DNA from: Phascolarctos cinereus
Lineage: Eukaryota > Chordata > Mammalia > Diprotodontia > Phascolarctidae
DNA: 64,000 nt
Direction: 5' to 3'
NCBI RefSeq assembly: GCF_002099425.1
Contig: NW_018343964.1
Location: forward strand, 11,952,001-12,016,000
In this document: positions 1 through 43,400 of the stretch, piece by piece
Numbering within the stretch: the first letter of the stretch is position 1
Layout of the letters: each line of letters starts with the position of its first letter
Notes under the pieces: model-generated
What the model was told of the DNA's origin: nothing
The model's input: only the letters and a program-made list of their open reading frames with translations
The model's database searches: none
Program-made: the position numbers and the translations under genes

Positions 1-90
1 CTGAAACAGAGAGGTTACACAGGTAGTAAGTATCTGAGGTCTTCCTGATGCCAGGTCCTGGATTCTATCCACCATGTCACCTTGCTGTCT
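1..90 (-). mobile_element. Marsupial tRNA-headed SINE, 5' part, cut by window edge
   Basis: It shows the typical antisense words (GTAGTAAGTATCTGAGG, TCTTCCTGA, TCTATCCACCATGTCACC) shared with the better copies at 3707, 9903 and 29132. The element continues to the left of the window. Confidence 0.7.
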
Positions 91-159
91 CCATACCCCT
101 CACATAATCATTTGAAGACCTCCAATGAAGGGGGATCCATTATCTCTCAAAGCAGCCTA

Positions 160-960
160 TATTGCTTTGGACACCTCTAATTTTGGGAAATTTATCCTAG
201 ATCATCCCAAACTTGCCTCTTCCTATGTCATGGTTCTTGCCTTTCAGATCAGACTGACCAAGTCTAATCCCTCTTCCAGACTTTTCTTGAAGTCTTCCAA
301 TAAGGAGGATCCTACTACCTCCTGAGGCTGTCAGTCTGTTCCACTTTGGCAGAGTTCTAACTGTTAGGAAGTATTTCCCCCCTCTGACATCAAGCCTAAA
401 TTTCCCTCTTTGCATCTTCCAACCCCGTGGCTCTTGGTTCAGCCCTTTAGGGCCAAACTGGTCAAATCTGACCCTCTTCCATTTGATAGTCATTAAAAAT
501 TTGAAGATAACTATCATGTCCTCCCTTGAGTCTTTTTTTTGGGGGGGGGAGTGTAAAACATCTCGAGTTCCTTCAGTGAATCTGAATATGAAATAGACTT
601 GAGGTTCTTTCACCATCCTAGTTCTGCTAGTGACTCTCTCCAGCTTATCAATGTCATTCTTAAACTCTGGTACCCAGAACTGAACACAGTACTCTAGGTG
701 AAGTCTATCTGGGGAAGAGCACAGTGGCCCTATCACCCCTTTATTCCTAGAAGTTATGGCTCTCTTAGTGCAAGCCAAAATTACATTAGGGTTTTTGACT
801 GCCATGCCATGCTGCTCCCTCATCGAGCTTGCAGGCCACTAAAACCCAAAGCTTTTTTCCAGACATACCAGTGTAACCACACCTCTCCCATTTTGTACTG
901 ATGAAGTCGAATTTTTGAACCCAGGTACAAGGCTTTACATATTTTGCCCTCTTAAATTTC
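160..960 (-). mobile_element. CR1-clade (L3-like) LINE fragment, 3' part of ORF2
   Basis: The - strand translates to HLEYCVQFWVPEFKNDIDKL and, further upstream, AVKNPNVILACTKRAITSRN, the conserved C-terminal CR1 reverse-transcriptase tail (consensus LEYCVQFW.P..KKDI..LE). The part below 480 corresponds to the CR1/L3 3' end with its KWN motif. It is decayed, with several frame breaks. Confidence 0.75.
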
Positions 961-1284
961 ATCTCAGCTTAACTGTTCATTGAAATAGGGGAGGGGGTTG
1001 GACTAAACAATTTTTAAGGTCATTTTAGAAGTTATCTAGATTATAGCTAGATTATAGCTCTGGGATTCTGTGTTTCTGGATTCTTTTTATCACATGTCTT
1101 CTGTGTCTCCTGTGTCATGTTGATAGATGTAGCTGGACAAGATTTTCCATTCTTCTGCTACTCATTTCTTTTCTTTACATTTTCCCTTCTTCTCTCTCTT
1201 TTCTTTCACCCTTGCTAATGGCACGCATAAACACTGTTTAGTCCTTCTGGTGGCCCTTAGGATTAGAGAGAATTTTCATCTTGG

Positions 1285-1760
1285 TCTAGAGAAGTTCTTA
1301 ACTTTTCTTGTGTCATAGACCCCCTTTGACGGCTAGTTGGCACTGTGGGTAGATCACTGGGCCCAGCATCAGGAAGACCTGAATTCAAATCCAGCCTCAG
1401 ACACTTGCTAGTTGTGTGAGCCTGGGGAAGTGACTTAATCTCTGTCTCCTTCAGTTTTCTCATCTGTAAAATAGAGATTAGAATAGCACTTCCCTCCCAA
1501 GGTTGTTGTAAACATACAATGAGATAATATTTGCAAATACTTAGCACAGTGCCTGGCACAGAGTAGGCACTTAATAAATGCTTATTCCCTTTTCTTCCCC
1601 TTTGGCATTATGGTAAAACCTATGGACTCCCTCTCAGAAAAATGTTTTTAAATGTGTAAAATAAATTACATAGGTTTGCAAAGTAAACCAATTATGTTAA
1701 AATCTAGTTACCAAAATATTCTTAGAAACAAGTTCATAGCCCTAGATTCCATGGTCTAGA
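1285..1760 (+). mobile_element. hAT-like non-autonomous DNA element, split by a SINE
   Basis: It starts with an AGTTCTTAAC terminal word and GTCATAGACCCCCTTTG, and resumes at about 1600 with GGCATTATGGTAAAACCTAT and the internal AAATGTGTAAAATAAATTAC. Related copies lie at 6355, 19490 and 29395. Family name not certain. Confidence 0.55.
1325..1592 (+). mobile_element. CORE-SINE (MIR/MAR1 type) inserted in hAT-like element
   Basis: A tRNA-like head (GGCTAGTTGGCACTGTGGG, CCTGAATTCAAATCCAGC B-box) is followed by the CORE words (GTGTGAGCCTGGGGAAGTGA) and an L2-like tail ending CTTAATAAATGCTTATTC. A short CCCCTTTG word flanks it on both sides. Confidence 0.75.
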
Positions 1761-2159
1761 GTCTCTTAAGACATTGGCAGCTTCTTCTACGTGTTTTCTC
1801 TTGGTCTGAGGTGTTACCCACCTCAGTTAATTTCCATTTGACAGACTGTGTTCAAGGGGACCTGTTTTTGAGACCCAGAGTAAGCCTGGCTGTCCCAACC
1901 CCTCTGACAATCTGGAATTGCTAAAACAATGGGACTATTCTCAAGTGATGCTGCTGGGCACATAGGAATTCTGAATCCCTTTCTCTCCAGCTGACTTCCT
2001 GCTTAGCCACCAATCCCTGTAAAGAAGTGTGCGTCCCCTACAGCAGCATAAGAGATACTGGTACCAGTGGTGTGGTCTTAACGGAGTGTCTGTTCTTTCA
2101 TTGATCCTGCTGCTTTTTGTTCACCTCCTTCCTCCTCTTTTCCCCTCTGGCTTCTAGGA

Positions 2160-35141
<32,982 letters not shown>

Positions 35142-35508
35142 GATGAGCACGAATGGGGTGGAGCCCTCCATCTGGCTCTGGGGAGAAGGAGAAGCTGGGC
35201 ACACGCAGCTTGGTTTCCAAGCACCTCAGCTTTCTCCTGTAATTTTGACTCATATTAAGCTCCATTTTCCTAGGACAGGAAAGCCAAATGGCTCACAAAG
35301 TAGAGGGTCTGCCTGGGAGGGTGGTTAAGGCTCTTGGCCCAAACTGCTCGGTGGATATCCACTAGATGGCCAGTAGGAGGGGCAACCCCAGCTTTTTGGA
35401 TTCCCGATAGCCCCTTTTGAGAGGTTTTCCTCTCTAGCTCTGTTCCCTGGCAATGCTACCCCCACGATGCCAGCATCTATAGCTCGCTGTCTGCAATGAA
35501 GTACTTTA

Positions 35509-35514
35509 ATTAAA
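35509..35514 (+). terminator. TMEM63A: Candidate proximal poly(A) signal (ATTAAA) of TMEM63A
   Basis: ATTAAA lies 368 bases after the stop and is followed within 30 bases by GT/T-rich sequence. Confidence 0.45.
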
Positions 35515-36062
35515 GGTTCATGTTTAGCATTGTGGCCCTGGACAAACAATCCAGGGCACTGAGAATAAGAGACTGGGGCCAGGGCAGCCTGGAGCAGGGT
35601 TTTCTTCCTCCTGAGCCCTTGCACTAACATGTATATCCAAACACACACATGTACACCAAATACACATAATTTGTAAGCAAAGAGCCTTCGGGGCAGAGGG
35701 TGCTGGGTAAGTTTCCAGGTGGGAGGAAGGGGACTGCTCTTGGTCCAGTCTTCCCTCTGTACCATTGAATTCTACCTGTCAGGGAGTCCCAGTTTATTTG
35801 GTGCTGGGCCCAGTCTGCCAAAGACCTTCCCAGCCGCTGTCCCGGGGCCAGTGGTGATGAAGGGGAAGGTGGTTTCAAGCCCATTTCTTCTTGGGCAGAA
35901 TGCCAACTCCACCCACAGCGCCGCTGCTCCCTGCCTACAATGCCTTATTGCTTGTGTTGGTTCTTGGGCTTTCCTGCTGTTGCCTCGTGATGTCAGTGAC
36001 ACTGCGAGCCAGGTCACTAGGGCTTGTGTCATACGGTGCAAAGATGAAGATGATGGTCCCTT

Positions 36063-36068
36063 AATAAA
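36063..36068 (+). terminator. TMEM63A: Candidate distal poly(A) signal (AATAAA) of TMEM63A
   Basis: A canonical AATAAA in otherwise unique sequence 922 bases after the stop. Confidence 0.45.
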
Positions 36069-36279
36069 GAGTGGAACAGAGAGGGCACAGTTGGCCAGGC
36101 CAGGCCAGGTTCTCTCTCTGACTTGACTCTCCGCCTGCCCTATGACTGTTTGGAGTGTAAGACCTGTTCCCCCACAACATACACCCCTACCCTACCTTTG
36201 GCAGCTAGCTGTCCCGGTCCCTTTCATCCTTCTGCCTCTCCATCCCACCTCCCCAGGCAGCCAGCTGTTTGACTCAATA

Positions 36280-36480
36280 TTACTGGAATGAGCGCCTACT
36301 CTGCAGTGAGATGACTTCAGCTTGAACCCAGCCATTAATTCAGCCATGTCATTGTTAACTACCTGTGTGACCTTGAGCAAATCACTCTCTAGTCCTCATT
36401 TTCCATAGCCCTAAAAAGGGCTTTGGGGACAAGATAACCTCTAGGGCCCCTTCCAGTTCTAAATCTCTATACTACACGGC
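36280..36480 (+). mobile_element. MIR-type SINE
   Basis: CTACCTGTGTGACCTTGAGC, CCCCTTCCAGTTCTAAATCT. Confidence 0.65.
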
Positions 36481-36744
36481 TGTGTGGGTGAATGAAGGGC
36501 ATCTTGCATCTTTTCCCACCCCTGGTCTCTCTGACAGCTTGCATCAGGGGCCTTCCCTGTTCTCCAAATGAATCCTGCCCCTAGCTACTATATGAGTCCA
36601 TTCAGTGTTGTAATGTTAGGCCTTGGTTCCAGGCTCACCTTTGGCCTTTGTCATCTGACCTTGCTCCAAGGACTATTAAGCCCTGGGCTGTCTCTGCTAC
36701 CTGGCCAGACCTGTGCTAAGATCTTCCTGGGCTTTTGTGGCTAA

Positions 36745-36835
36745 TTAAGGGAGGAATCCATCAACCAATCTACATTTGTTAAGAGCCTATTGTGTGCTAG
36801 ATGCTGGGGATGCAAAGTCCAAAATGAAACAATTG
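36745..36835 (-). mobile_element. L2 3' end stub (antisense)
   Basis: TACATTTGTTAAGAGCCTAT, TAGATGCTGGGGATGCAAAG. Confidence 0.6.
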
Positions 36836-37254
36836 TTTTTAATATCCTGCTCCTAGTGTGGGTTTCATGGTGCAAGAGCCCTCATCTGAGTATTCCAGCC
36901 ATGACTTGGGGCTACTTTCCCCCACTTTTGAGCAAAAGCATATTAAAGACAGGCAGTCGGCTGCTTTTCCGCTTTCCCTTCTGAAGTATGGCCCTGGCCC
37001 CACTTTGGGAAACCAGGTGGACAGCATTGCTGTCTTGGAAGACCCAGGGAGAAGAGATAGTCACTGGTTTTCCAGCCCTGGGCCTTTCCCACTCTAGGAG
37101 CACTGGTCAGGCAAGGGCTACTACCACCAATATCCTGTGATGGTCTCCTCCCCTGTGTGAAGGGTTGGCCAAAGAAGGGAAAGAAGATGTGTTGAGCTGT
37201 CAGATACAGCATCATCTAGACCCACCAGGAGCAGGGAAGGCGGGATGGTGATTA

Positions 37255-37442
37255 TGCAAAGAGCATGGGAGTAGGCAGGAGACCTGGTTTTGAATTCTGG
37301 CTCTGACTTTCCCTAGATGTGTGACCTTAGGCAAGTCACTTGGCTTAGTTCTGGGCCGCAGTCCCCTCACCTATAAAAGGAAAGGTTAGACTCAATGGCC
37401 TCCAACAACTCTTATAGCTCTAAATCTATGACTTATGATCCT
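37255..37442 (+). mobile_element. MIR-type SINE
   Basis: TTTTGAATTCTGGCTCTGAC, TGTGTGACCTTAGGCAAGTC, ATAGCTCTAAATCTATGACT. Confidence 0.7.
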
Positions 37443-37689
37443 GTCAAGGCTGAACTTGCTCTAACAGGTTCCTCCAGGAGAGAGGAGTTGCCACTCGGGC
37501 AAGGAAGCATTCTTCTCACTGCCCTGCAGGTGGTGTCGGTGGAATATGTAGAGTTGGAAAGGACGCGGTCTCCAAACTGGACTGGGACCACGCACCCCTA
37601 TTAGTAAAAGATTTTTGAGCATGTGCCCACATTATTTATAGTTATTTATACATCACAAACAAGCACTAATAATTATGTATATTGTGAAA

Positions 37690-38060
37690 TTTACACAAAA
37701 ACATAAATTAAAAAGAGGTGACAAAGATGGAAATAATATTTGGTCCAAGAGGCAATGGGGAGTCACTGGAGTAAGTGCCACAGTCAAAGCTCGTTTTAGG
37801 AAAGTCATATTGGCAGGTGTGTGGGGACGGATTTGAAAGTGGCGAGACTCTTGCCAAAGTCCAGGCAAGAGGTGAAGAAGGCCAGGACTGTAGTGGTAGC
37901 AGTATGAGGGGGAAAAAAGAATAGAAGTGAGAGATTTGGTGGAGGCAGAAATGACTCGATTTAGCAACTCACTAGATAGGAGAGGGGAGGGAGAATGAGT
38001 ACCTACAAAGACTTGGGGGGCAGAAGGATAATGGTGCCCTCAACAGTGATAGGGAGGTTT
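37690..38060 (-). mobile_element. L2 internal fragment (antisense)
   Basis: GGCAATGGGGAGTCACTGGA, AGTCCAGGCAAGAGGTGAAG, ATAATGGTGCCCTCAACAGT, the same order as in the long L2 at 41.3-45.8 kb. Confidence 0.65.
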
Positions 38061-39623
38061 GGAAGATGGTGGATCTGGGGAGAAAAATCACGTAATGAGC
38101 TTTATGATATGGATCATAACCCAAGTTCCTCTGTTTTCCCTAAAAGCAAAAAGGAAGGCAGTCTTTATAGTTTCCTGCCCTAGAGGGGAGAATCTGCCCT
38201 TCAAGGGGGTGCCTGCCATAGGCACTAGTTCATCTGGGAGGGCCAGGGGTGGGCCTACTGTGAATTTTTCCAGTGGCATTGATGCAGCTGCTGCTAGGGG
38301 TACCTGGATATGAGAGTTAATTATACGTGCCCTGAGGGACTGACATCCAGCTCAGAAGGGGTGAGGCTGGTATTCAAACTCGGGCTTTCTCTATTACACA
38401 CACATGCAGAACACACGCACACAGCCAGCCAAGTCAGCATCCCAGCAGGCCTGCCTCCCTACATTAGGGGACAAGGAGCTGACTCCTGGTGACCAGGGTC
38501 GAGAGCCTCTGCTAGCCTGGCAGCAGAAAGGCAGATTTCTTTTGGCTCCCAGAGATCAAAATCATCTTTGAACTATGAACCTTTTTTTTTCCCTTTGCTA
38601 GGCAATGGGGTTAAGTGACTCGCCCAGGGTCATGCTACCTTTCTTTCTCTTTGCCTCAGCCAGGGTGAGCACCTCGGGGATAAGCAAAAGGAAGACCCGC
38701 AAGACTCTGGGGCAGAAAATTCGGTCTGCCCTCATGCCTCATTCACACCGTTTTCCTCCGCCCCTCTCCCCTTCTCTCCTTTCCTCCCTCTTGGCAGCCC
38801 AGAGGCTGTGGCAGATGGGAGTCTATGGCCAGACGCCTTCTCCCCTCCACCCTTTGGCTCCCCTTCCTTTCCTTCCTGATGAGGGAGAATGGGGTGAACC
38901 TGAGGGCAGTAACCTGGCCCCACCCTTCAGCAGCAGGCCCCACAGCTGCTATCAACAGCTCTGTAAATCAAGCCCTCCTGCGGGGCCAACATTAGCCCCC
39001 AGAGGTTGGGTACATCCACTCAGGTTGCTCACCTCCAGTCTGTTGGAGGCAGGCAAAGAACATAATCTAGCTGATCTGAGAGTCCCCAAGATCCCTCCCA
39101 CTTTTATGATCCTAGTGAGAAAACAGAGGCCCAGGTTAAATGACTGGTAATAACACAGGTAATAACAGAACCTGCCGTCCTCTCAGCTCCCCCCACCAGC
39201 TGAGGACTATGGGGCTCACTCAGACCAGTGGTTTTGGGGAATGAGTCAACTAACTGGGTGACTGGGGAAGGTGGGAATGGGGTAGCATTTTATGGGACCA
39301 TTGAGGGCAAGAGGTTGGGATTCGGCTTCTCAGTTTGAAATGAAGGCAAGCAAGAAGAGACCCAGAGCTGAGCACTGGAGCCTCTGAGCCCTGTCTCTCC
39401 TGGTGGTGTCTCCTCCTATGGAGAGGAGGTGACTAGATGAGATCTAGAACTAGATCCTGTGAATCAGAGTGTTTGGTAGGGTCCTAGGGAAGCCACATCC
39501 TGCTTCAGGACTGGAATGAGTTCTCCAGGATGGTCAGCCCCTGTCATACACACCCCATCCTCCTCTCCCCACCCCCAATTCTCCCTATGTCCAAGACTCA
39601 ACAGCTCTTATGAAGCAAAAAAA

Positions 39624-39629
39624 TTTATT
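39624..39629 (-). terminator. EPHX1: Second candidate EPHX1 poly(A) signal (AATAAA)
   Basis: A canonical signal 150 bases beyond the first, next to an A/T-rich stretch. Confidence 0.35.
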
Positions 39630-39773
39630 ATCAAAAGCCGTTTTCCTTTCCACAGGCCCACCCAGCCCAAATCTACCACCTCAGGACCCAAGAAAAGCTT
39701 TGAGACTTGTAGGGAGCGTGGAATTTGTGTATCGGGCTCCACCCAGCACACAGAGAGAGGGTAGAGACTCTGA

Positions 39774-39779
39774 TTTATT
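39774..39779 (-). terminator. EPHX1: Candidate EPHX1 poly(A) signal (AATAAA)
   Basis: The first AATAAA met downstream of the stop on the - strand, about 520 bases into the presumed 3' UTR. Confidence 0.45.
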
Positions 39780-40297
39780 CATGGTGGGATGTCCAGGATG
39801 AGCAAACTCCCTCTACCAATGTAGAGCTGCACCATCTGCAGCCTACTGAGGGAAGGCAAGCAAAATCACTCATTTGGCAGCCCTGTCCCATGACAAGCTA
39901 TATAAGAAAACAAGCAACTGATAAAAGCTCCAATAACAAGTGGTAAGGGAACCAGTACCACACCTCCAAATGAAGAAAGAGCCAACCACCCTAGAAACCA
40001 ATTCTGGTAGCTGGAACACACAGGAAAGTTTAACAGGATCTGGCATATGCCACAAGGACAAGATTCAATTTCCCCAGCCTAGAGCACAACCTTGGGATTC
40101 ATGGCAGGAAGAGCCGGCATACTCCCCTCCCACCATCATCTCTAATAAGCTGGTTGTAGATTTACATCAGAGCCATGGTTTGGGGCAGGGGATATTGAAG
40201 GGGAGCCTGGGGCATCTGGGAGATGATGAGGGGTGGGGACACAGGTGGGTAGACTGGAACCAGTTGGGGAGGGGAAGGAAGTATTTCACTCTGAAAC

Positions 40298-40499
40298 TCA
40301 CTCCCCCTTTATTGAGCCTATGAACTTCTGGATGTCTTCTGCAAGCAGCAGAGGTTCCTCAAAGGCAGCAAAGTGGCCCCCTCGGGACATATGAGTGTAG
40401 GAGCAGAGATAGGGGTATTTTTTCCGAGCCCAAGATTCTGGGCAGTGCAGCAGCTCATAGGGAAAGGCAGACAGACCAGCAGGCACAAATACCTTCATC
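40298..40499 (-). CDS. EPHX1: EPHX1 coding exon 8 (acid Glu, catalytic His, stop)
   Basis: It encodes MKVFVPAGLSAFPYELLHCP, ESWARKKYPYL and RGGHFAAFEEPLLLAEDIQK, ending SIKGE and TGA at 40300-40298. It carries both remaining catalytic residues. Acceptor TTTGTAG. Confidence 0.96.
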
Positions 40500-43400
40500 C
40501 TACAAAACAGGAGATCTCAGTTGACAGGGGTAGGTCACATAACTTTACCCCCATTCCTGTCCCCCAAGGAGGGTCTCAATCATTTTTCATAGGGAAACAT
40601 CTCATTAACTCCTGGGGCTCACTGGGGTCAGTCAAGGGATACAAGATTTCAAATGGAAGGATTTTAGCCACCTTTCCCTTGCACCAACCATGTAAGTGTT
40701 CTCTCCAGTCCATTTGTAAGTATGATACAAGAAGGACAGGGCTGGGCAGGCAAAGAGAGAATGGCGAGGATGAGGATTAGGATTAGGATTAGGATGATAG
40801 AGAGATTCAGTCTCAAATCCTTCAAGAAGGAAAAAGCATCCCCGCCTATCCAACAGAATTCTCCATATGCCCTAAGACTCACTTTGAATGCTTGTGTACA
40901 CCTATGCCTTGGCCCAGATTCTCTTTGTAGAATCGCTGTGAGGAGGTGATGCAGCCCGTCACCCAGTAAATCATGATATTGGTCAGCAGATCATCCAACG
41001 TAAATTTCCTGTACAAATCAAAGACAAAGTCCCAGATAGGATCAGGCATTACGGAGGCATCAGGATTCAGAGTCTCTTTCAGGGACTGGAGTATCATGTA
41101 CAGGGCAGAGAGTATAAGTAAACATAAGTAAATACAAAGTAAATCTAAGCAATTACAAAATATTCACAAATACAAAGTTATGTGGGGGGCAGGGCACCAG
41201 CAACTGGGGAGGTCTGGACAGTCCTGGTGTAGGAGGAGGCCCCTGAGATGAACCCCAAAGGAATCCAGGGACTCTACAAGGCAGTCAGTCAATAAGCATT
41301 TATTAAGCACCTACTATGTGGCAGGCACAGTGCCAAGCACTGGGGACAGAAAGAATGGCAAAAGACAGTCCCTGCCCTCAAGAAGCTCACAGTCTAATGG
41401 GGTAGACAATATGTAAACAACTATGTGCAAATAAAATATAACAGGATAAACTGGAGATAATCAACGGAAGGATGACGTCAGCGTTGAAGAGAATGAGGAA
41501 AGGCTTCCTGTAGAAAGTAGGATTTTAGTTGGGACTTGAAGGAAGCCAGGAGATGGAAATGAGGAGAGATAGCATTCCAGGAATGGAGAAAAGCCCATGA
41601 AAATGCCTGGAGTCTGGAGATGGAATGTCTTGTGTGAAGAAGAGCAAAGAAGCCTGTGTCACTGAGTGTGTAAGGTATATGAAGTCTAGAAAGGTAAGAG
41701 GTTGTGAAGGCCTTTTGATGCTAAATGGAGGATTTTATACACAATGCTAAAGGGGTCAGGGAGCCGCTGGAGTTTACTGAGTAGGGGAGTGACACGGTCC
41801 GTGTCTTTTGGAAGTACTTTTGAAAGACTGACTTGATGGCTGAGAAAAGGATTCACTGGAAAACAGAGAAGCTTGAAGCAGGGAGACCTAACAGCAGGCT
41901 ATTGTAATAGTCCAGGCATAAGTTGGTAAGAACTTTCACCAGGGTAGTGACAATGTTAGAGGAGAGAAGGGGACGTAGATGAGAGATGTTTCAAAGACAG
42001 GACAAAACAGAAGGACTTAGCAACAGATTGGATATGGGAAGTGAGGACATGAGGAGTCCAGGATGACACCTAGGTTGTGAGTCTGGGTGACTAAGAATTG
42101 TCGCAGATGCCTGCGTCCACGGCAGTGTTTATTTTCTGGTAAAGTATGAGAGAGAGCAAGTTATCACCCAATGTGGGGCCTGGGAGCCTGAAACAGTGGT
42201 TTCCCCCAGCAAGCAGCCCTGGAAACAAGGTAAGGGTGATAATTTACTCTCTCTCATACTCGATCGGAAAACAAACACTGCCATGGACGCAGGAGTCTGC
42301 GGCAAAGAATGGTGGTTCCATCAGCAGTAATAGCAAAGTTCAGTAGGGGGTAAGGTTTTGGGGTAAAGGTAATGAGTTCCATTTTGGACATGTTGAGTTT
42401 AAAAAGTCTATGGGACCTCCATTTTGAGATGTCTGATGGGCAGTTAGAGATTAGAGTCTAGAGAATGGGAGAACGGTTAGGACAAGGTAAGTAGCTCTGA
42501 GAATTATTAGCACAGAGAAAATAATGGAAACCATGGAAGCTGATGAAATCATCAAGTGAAATAGCACAGAGAATGAAAGAGAGTCTAGAAGAGAGCCCTG
42601 GGGGCTCCCTACCTTTAGTAAGCTTGACCTGAAAGAAGAGCCATCACAGGAGGCTTGAGAAGGAGCAGTCAGACAGGTAGGAGGAGAATCAGGATAGAGT
42701 AGTATCATGGAAACCCAGAGAGAAGAGGTATCAAGGAGAAAAGGATGGTAAAAAAGGCTGCAAAGACTTGGTCAGGAAGAATGAAGACTGAGAAAAGGCC
42801 ATTCGATTTGGCAATGAAGAGATCCCTGATGATTCTGGGGAGAGCAGTTTTGGTTGAACGATGAGGTCAGAAGCCAGACTACATAGAGCTAGGCAGAAAA
42901 CAAGAGGAAAGGAGGTAGAGGCATTGATTATGGGAAGATGAGACAATGGATAATAGCTAATAATATATAATTATTATGTAATAATATAATTATATATTTA
43001 TAATGTATGTCATATGATATATAATAATATGTAATTATATAATAATAATAGCTAAAGAGATAATGGATAATAGAGGATGGATTTATCAAGTGAGACCTTT
43101 TTGAGGGTAGGGGAGACATGAATACGATTGGAGGTAGTAGGAAGCTGCTAGTAAGCAAGGAGGAATTAAACACAAATGAGAGAGTAAAGATGATGGAGGA
43201 GATGGATTGGGATCACTTGTGTAAGAAGAGGCATTTGCCTTGGTAAGGAGTAAAGCTACCTCTTCATGTGGCACAAGGATGAAGGAGGAGATAGTAGCAG
43301 AAGTCAATGGGTGATATGAAATGATGGGGGAAGGGAGAAGAGGGAATGGGAAGGAAAGAAACATTAAACGCCTACTATATGCCAGGCACTGTGCTAGGCA

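Larger units (their letters stand above)
35142..36085 (+). other. TMEM63A: Probable TMEM63A 3' UTR
   Basis: Unique sequence after the stop codon with no SINE or LINE match recognised. Two poly(A) signal candidates fit: ATTAAA at 35509-35514, followed by a GT-rich stretch, and AATAAA at 36063-36068. The end is therefore about 35530 or about 36085. This is inferred from signal words only. Confidence 0.55.
36086..39600. other. Convergent intergenic region TMEM63A-EPHX1
   Basis: It lies between the two 3' ends. Recognised contents: MIR at 36280-36480, L2 stub at 36745-36835, MIR at 37255-37440, L2 antisense at 37690-38060, and a SINE stub at about 38583-38635. The rest (38060-39600) is GC-richer unique DNA without a coding exon I can support. 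Confidence 0.6.
39624..40297 (-). other. EPHX1: Probable EPHX1 3' UTR
   Basis: Unique sequence below the EPHX1 stop. On the - strand AATAAA occurs at 39779-39774 and again at 39629-39624, so the message probably ends near 39755 or 39605. This is inferred from signal words. Confidence 0.5.

Noticed and set aside
197-823. 208-codon open frame on the - strand
   Set aside because: It is the decayed tail of a CR1/L3-like ORF2 (LEYCVQFW motif), not a host gene.
35325-35765. 146-codon open frame antisense to the TMEM63A 3' UTR
   Set aside because: No homology or splice context; chance opening in unique 3' UTR sequence.
38605-39150. 181-codon open frame on the + strand in the convergent intergenic region
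   Set aside because: Its start lies next to a SINE stub, it is Pro/Ser-rich as expected from GC-rich non-coding DNA, and no splice sites, homology or conserved motif were seen.
42146-42346. 66-codon open frame within the long-inverted-repeat element
   Set aside because: It crosses the element boundary and the host L2; no coding signal.
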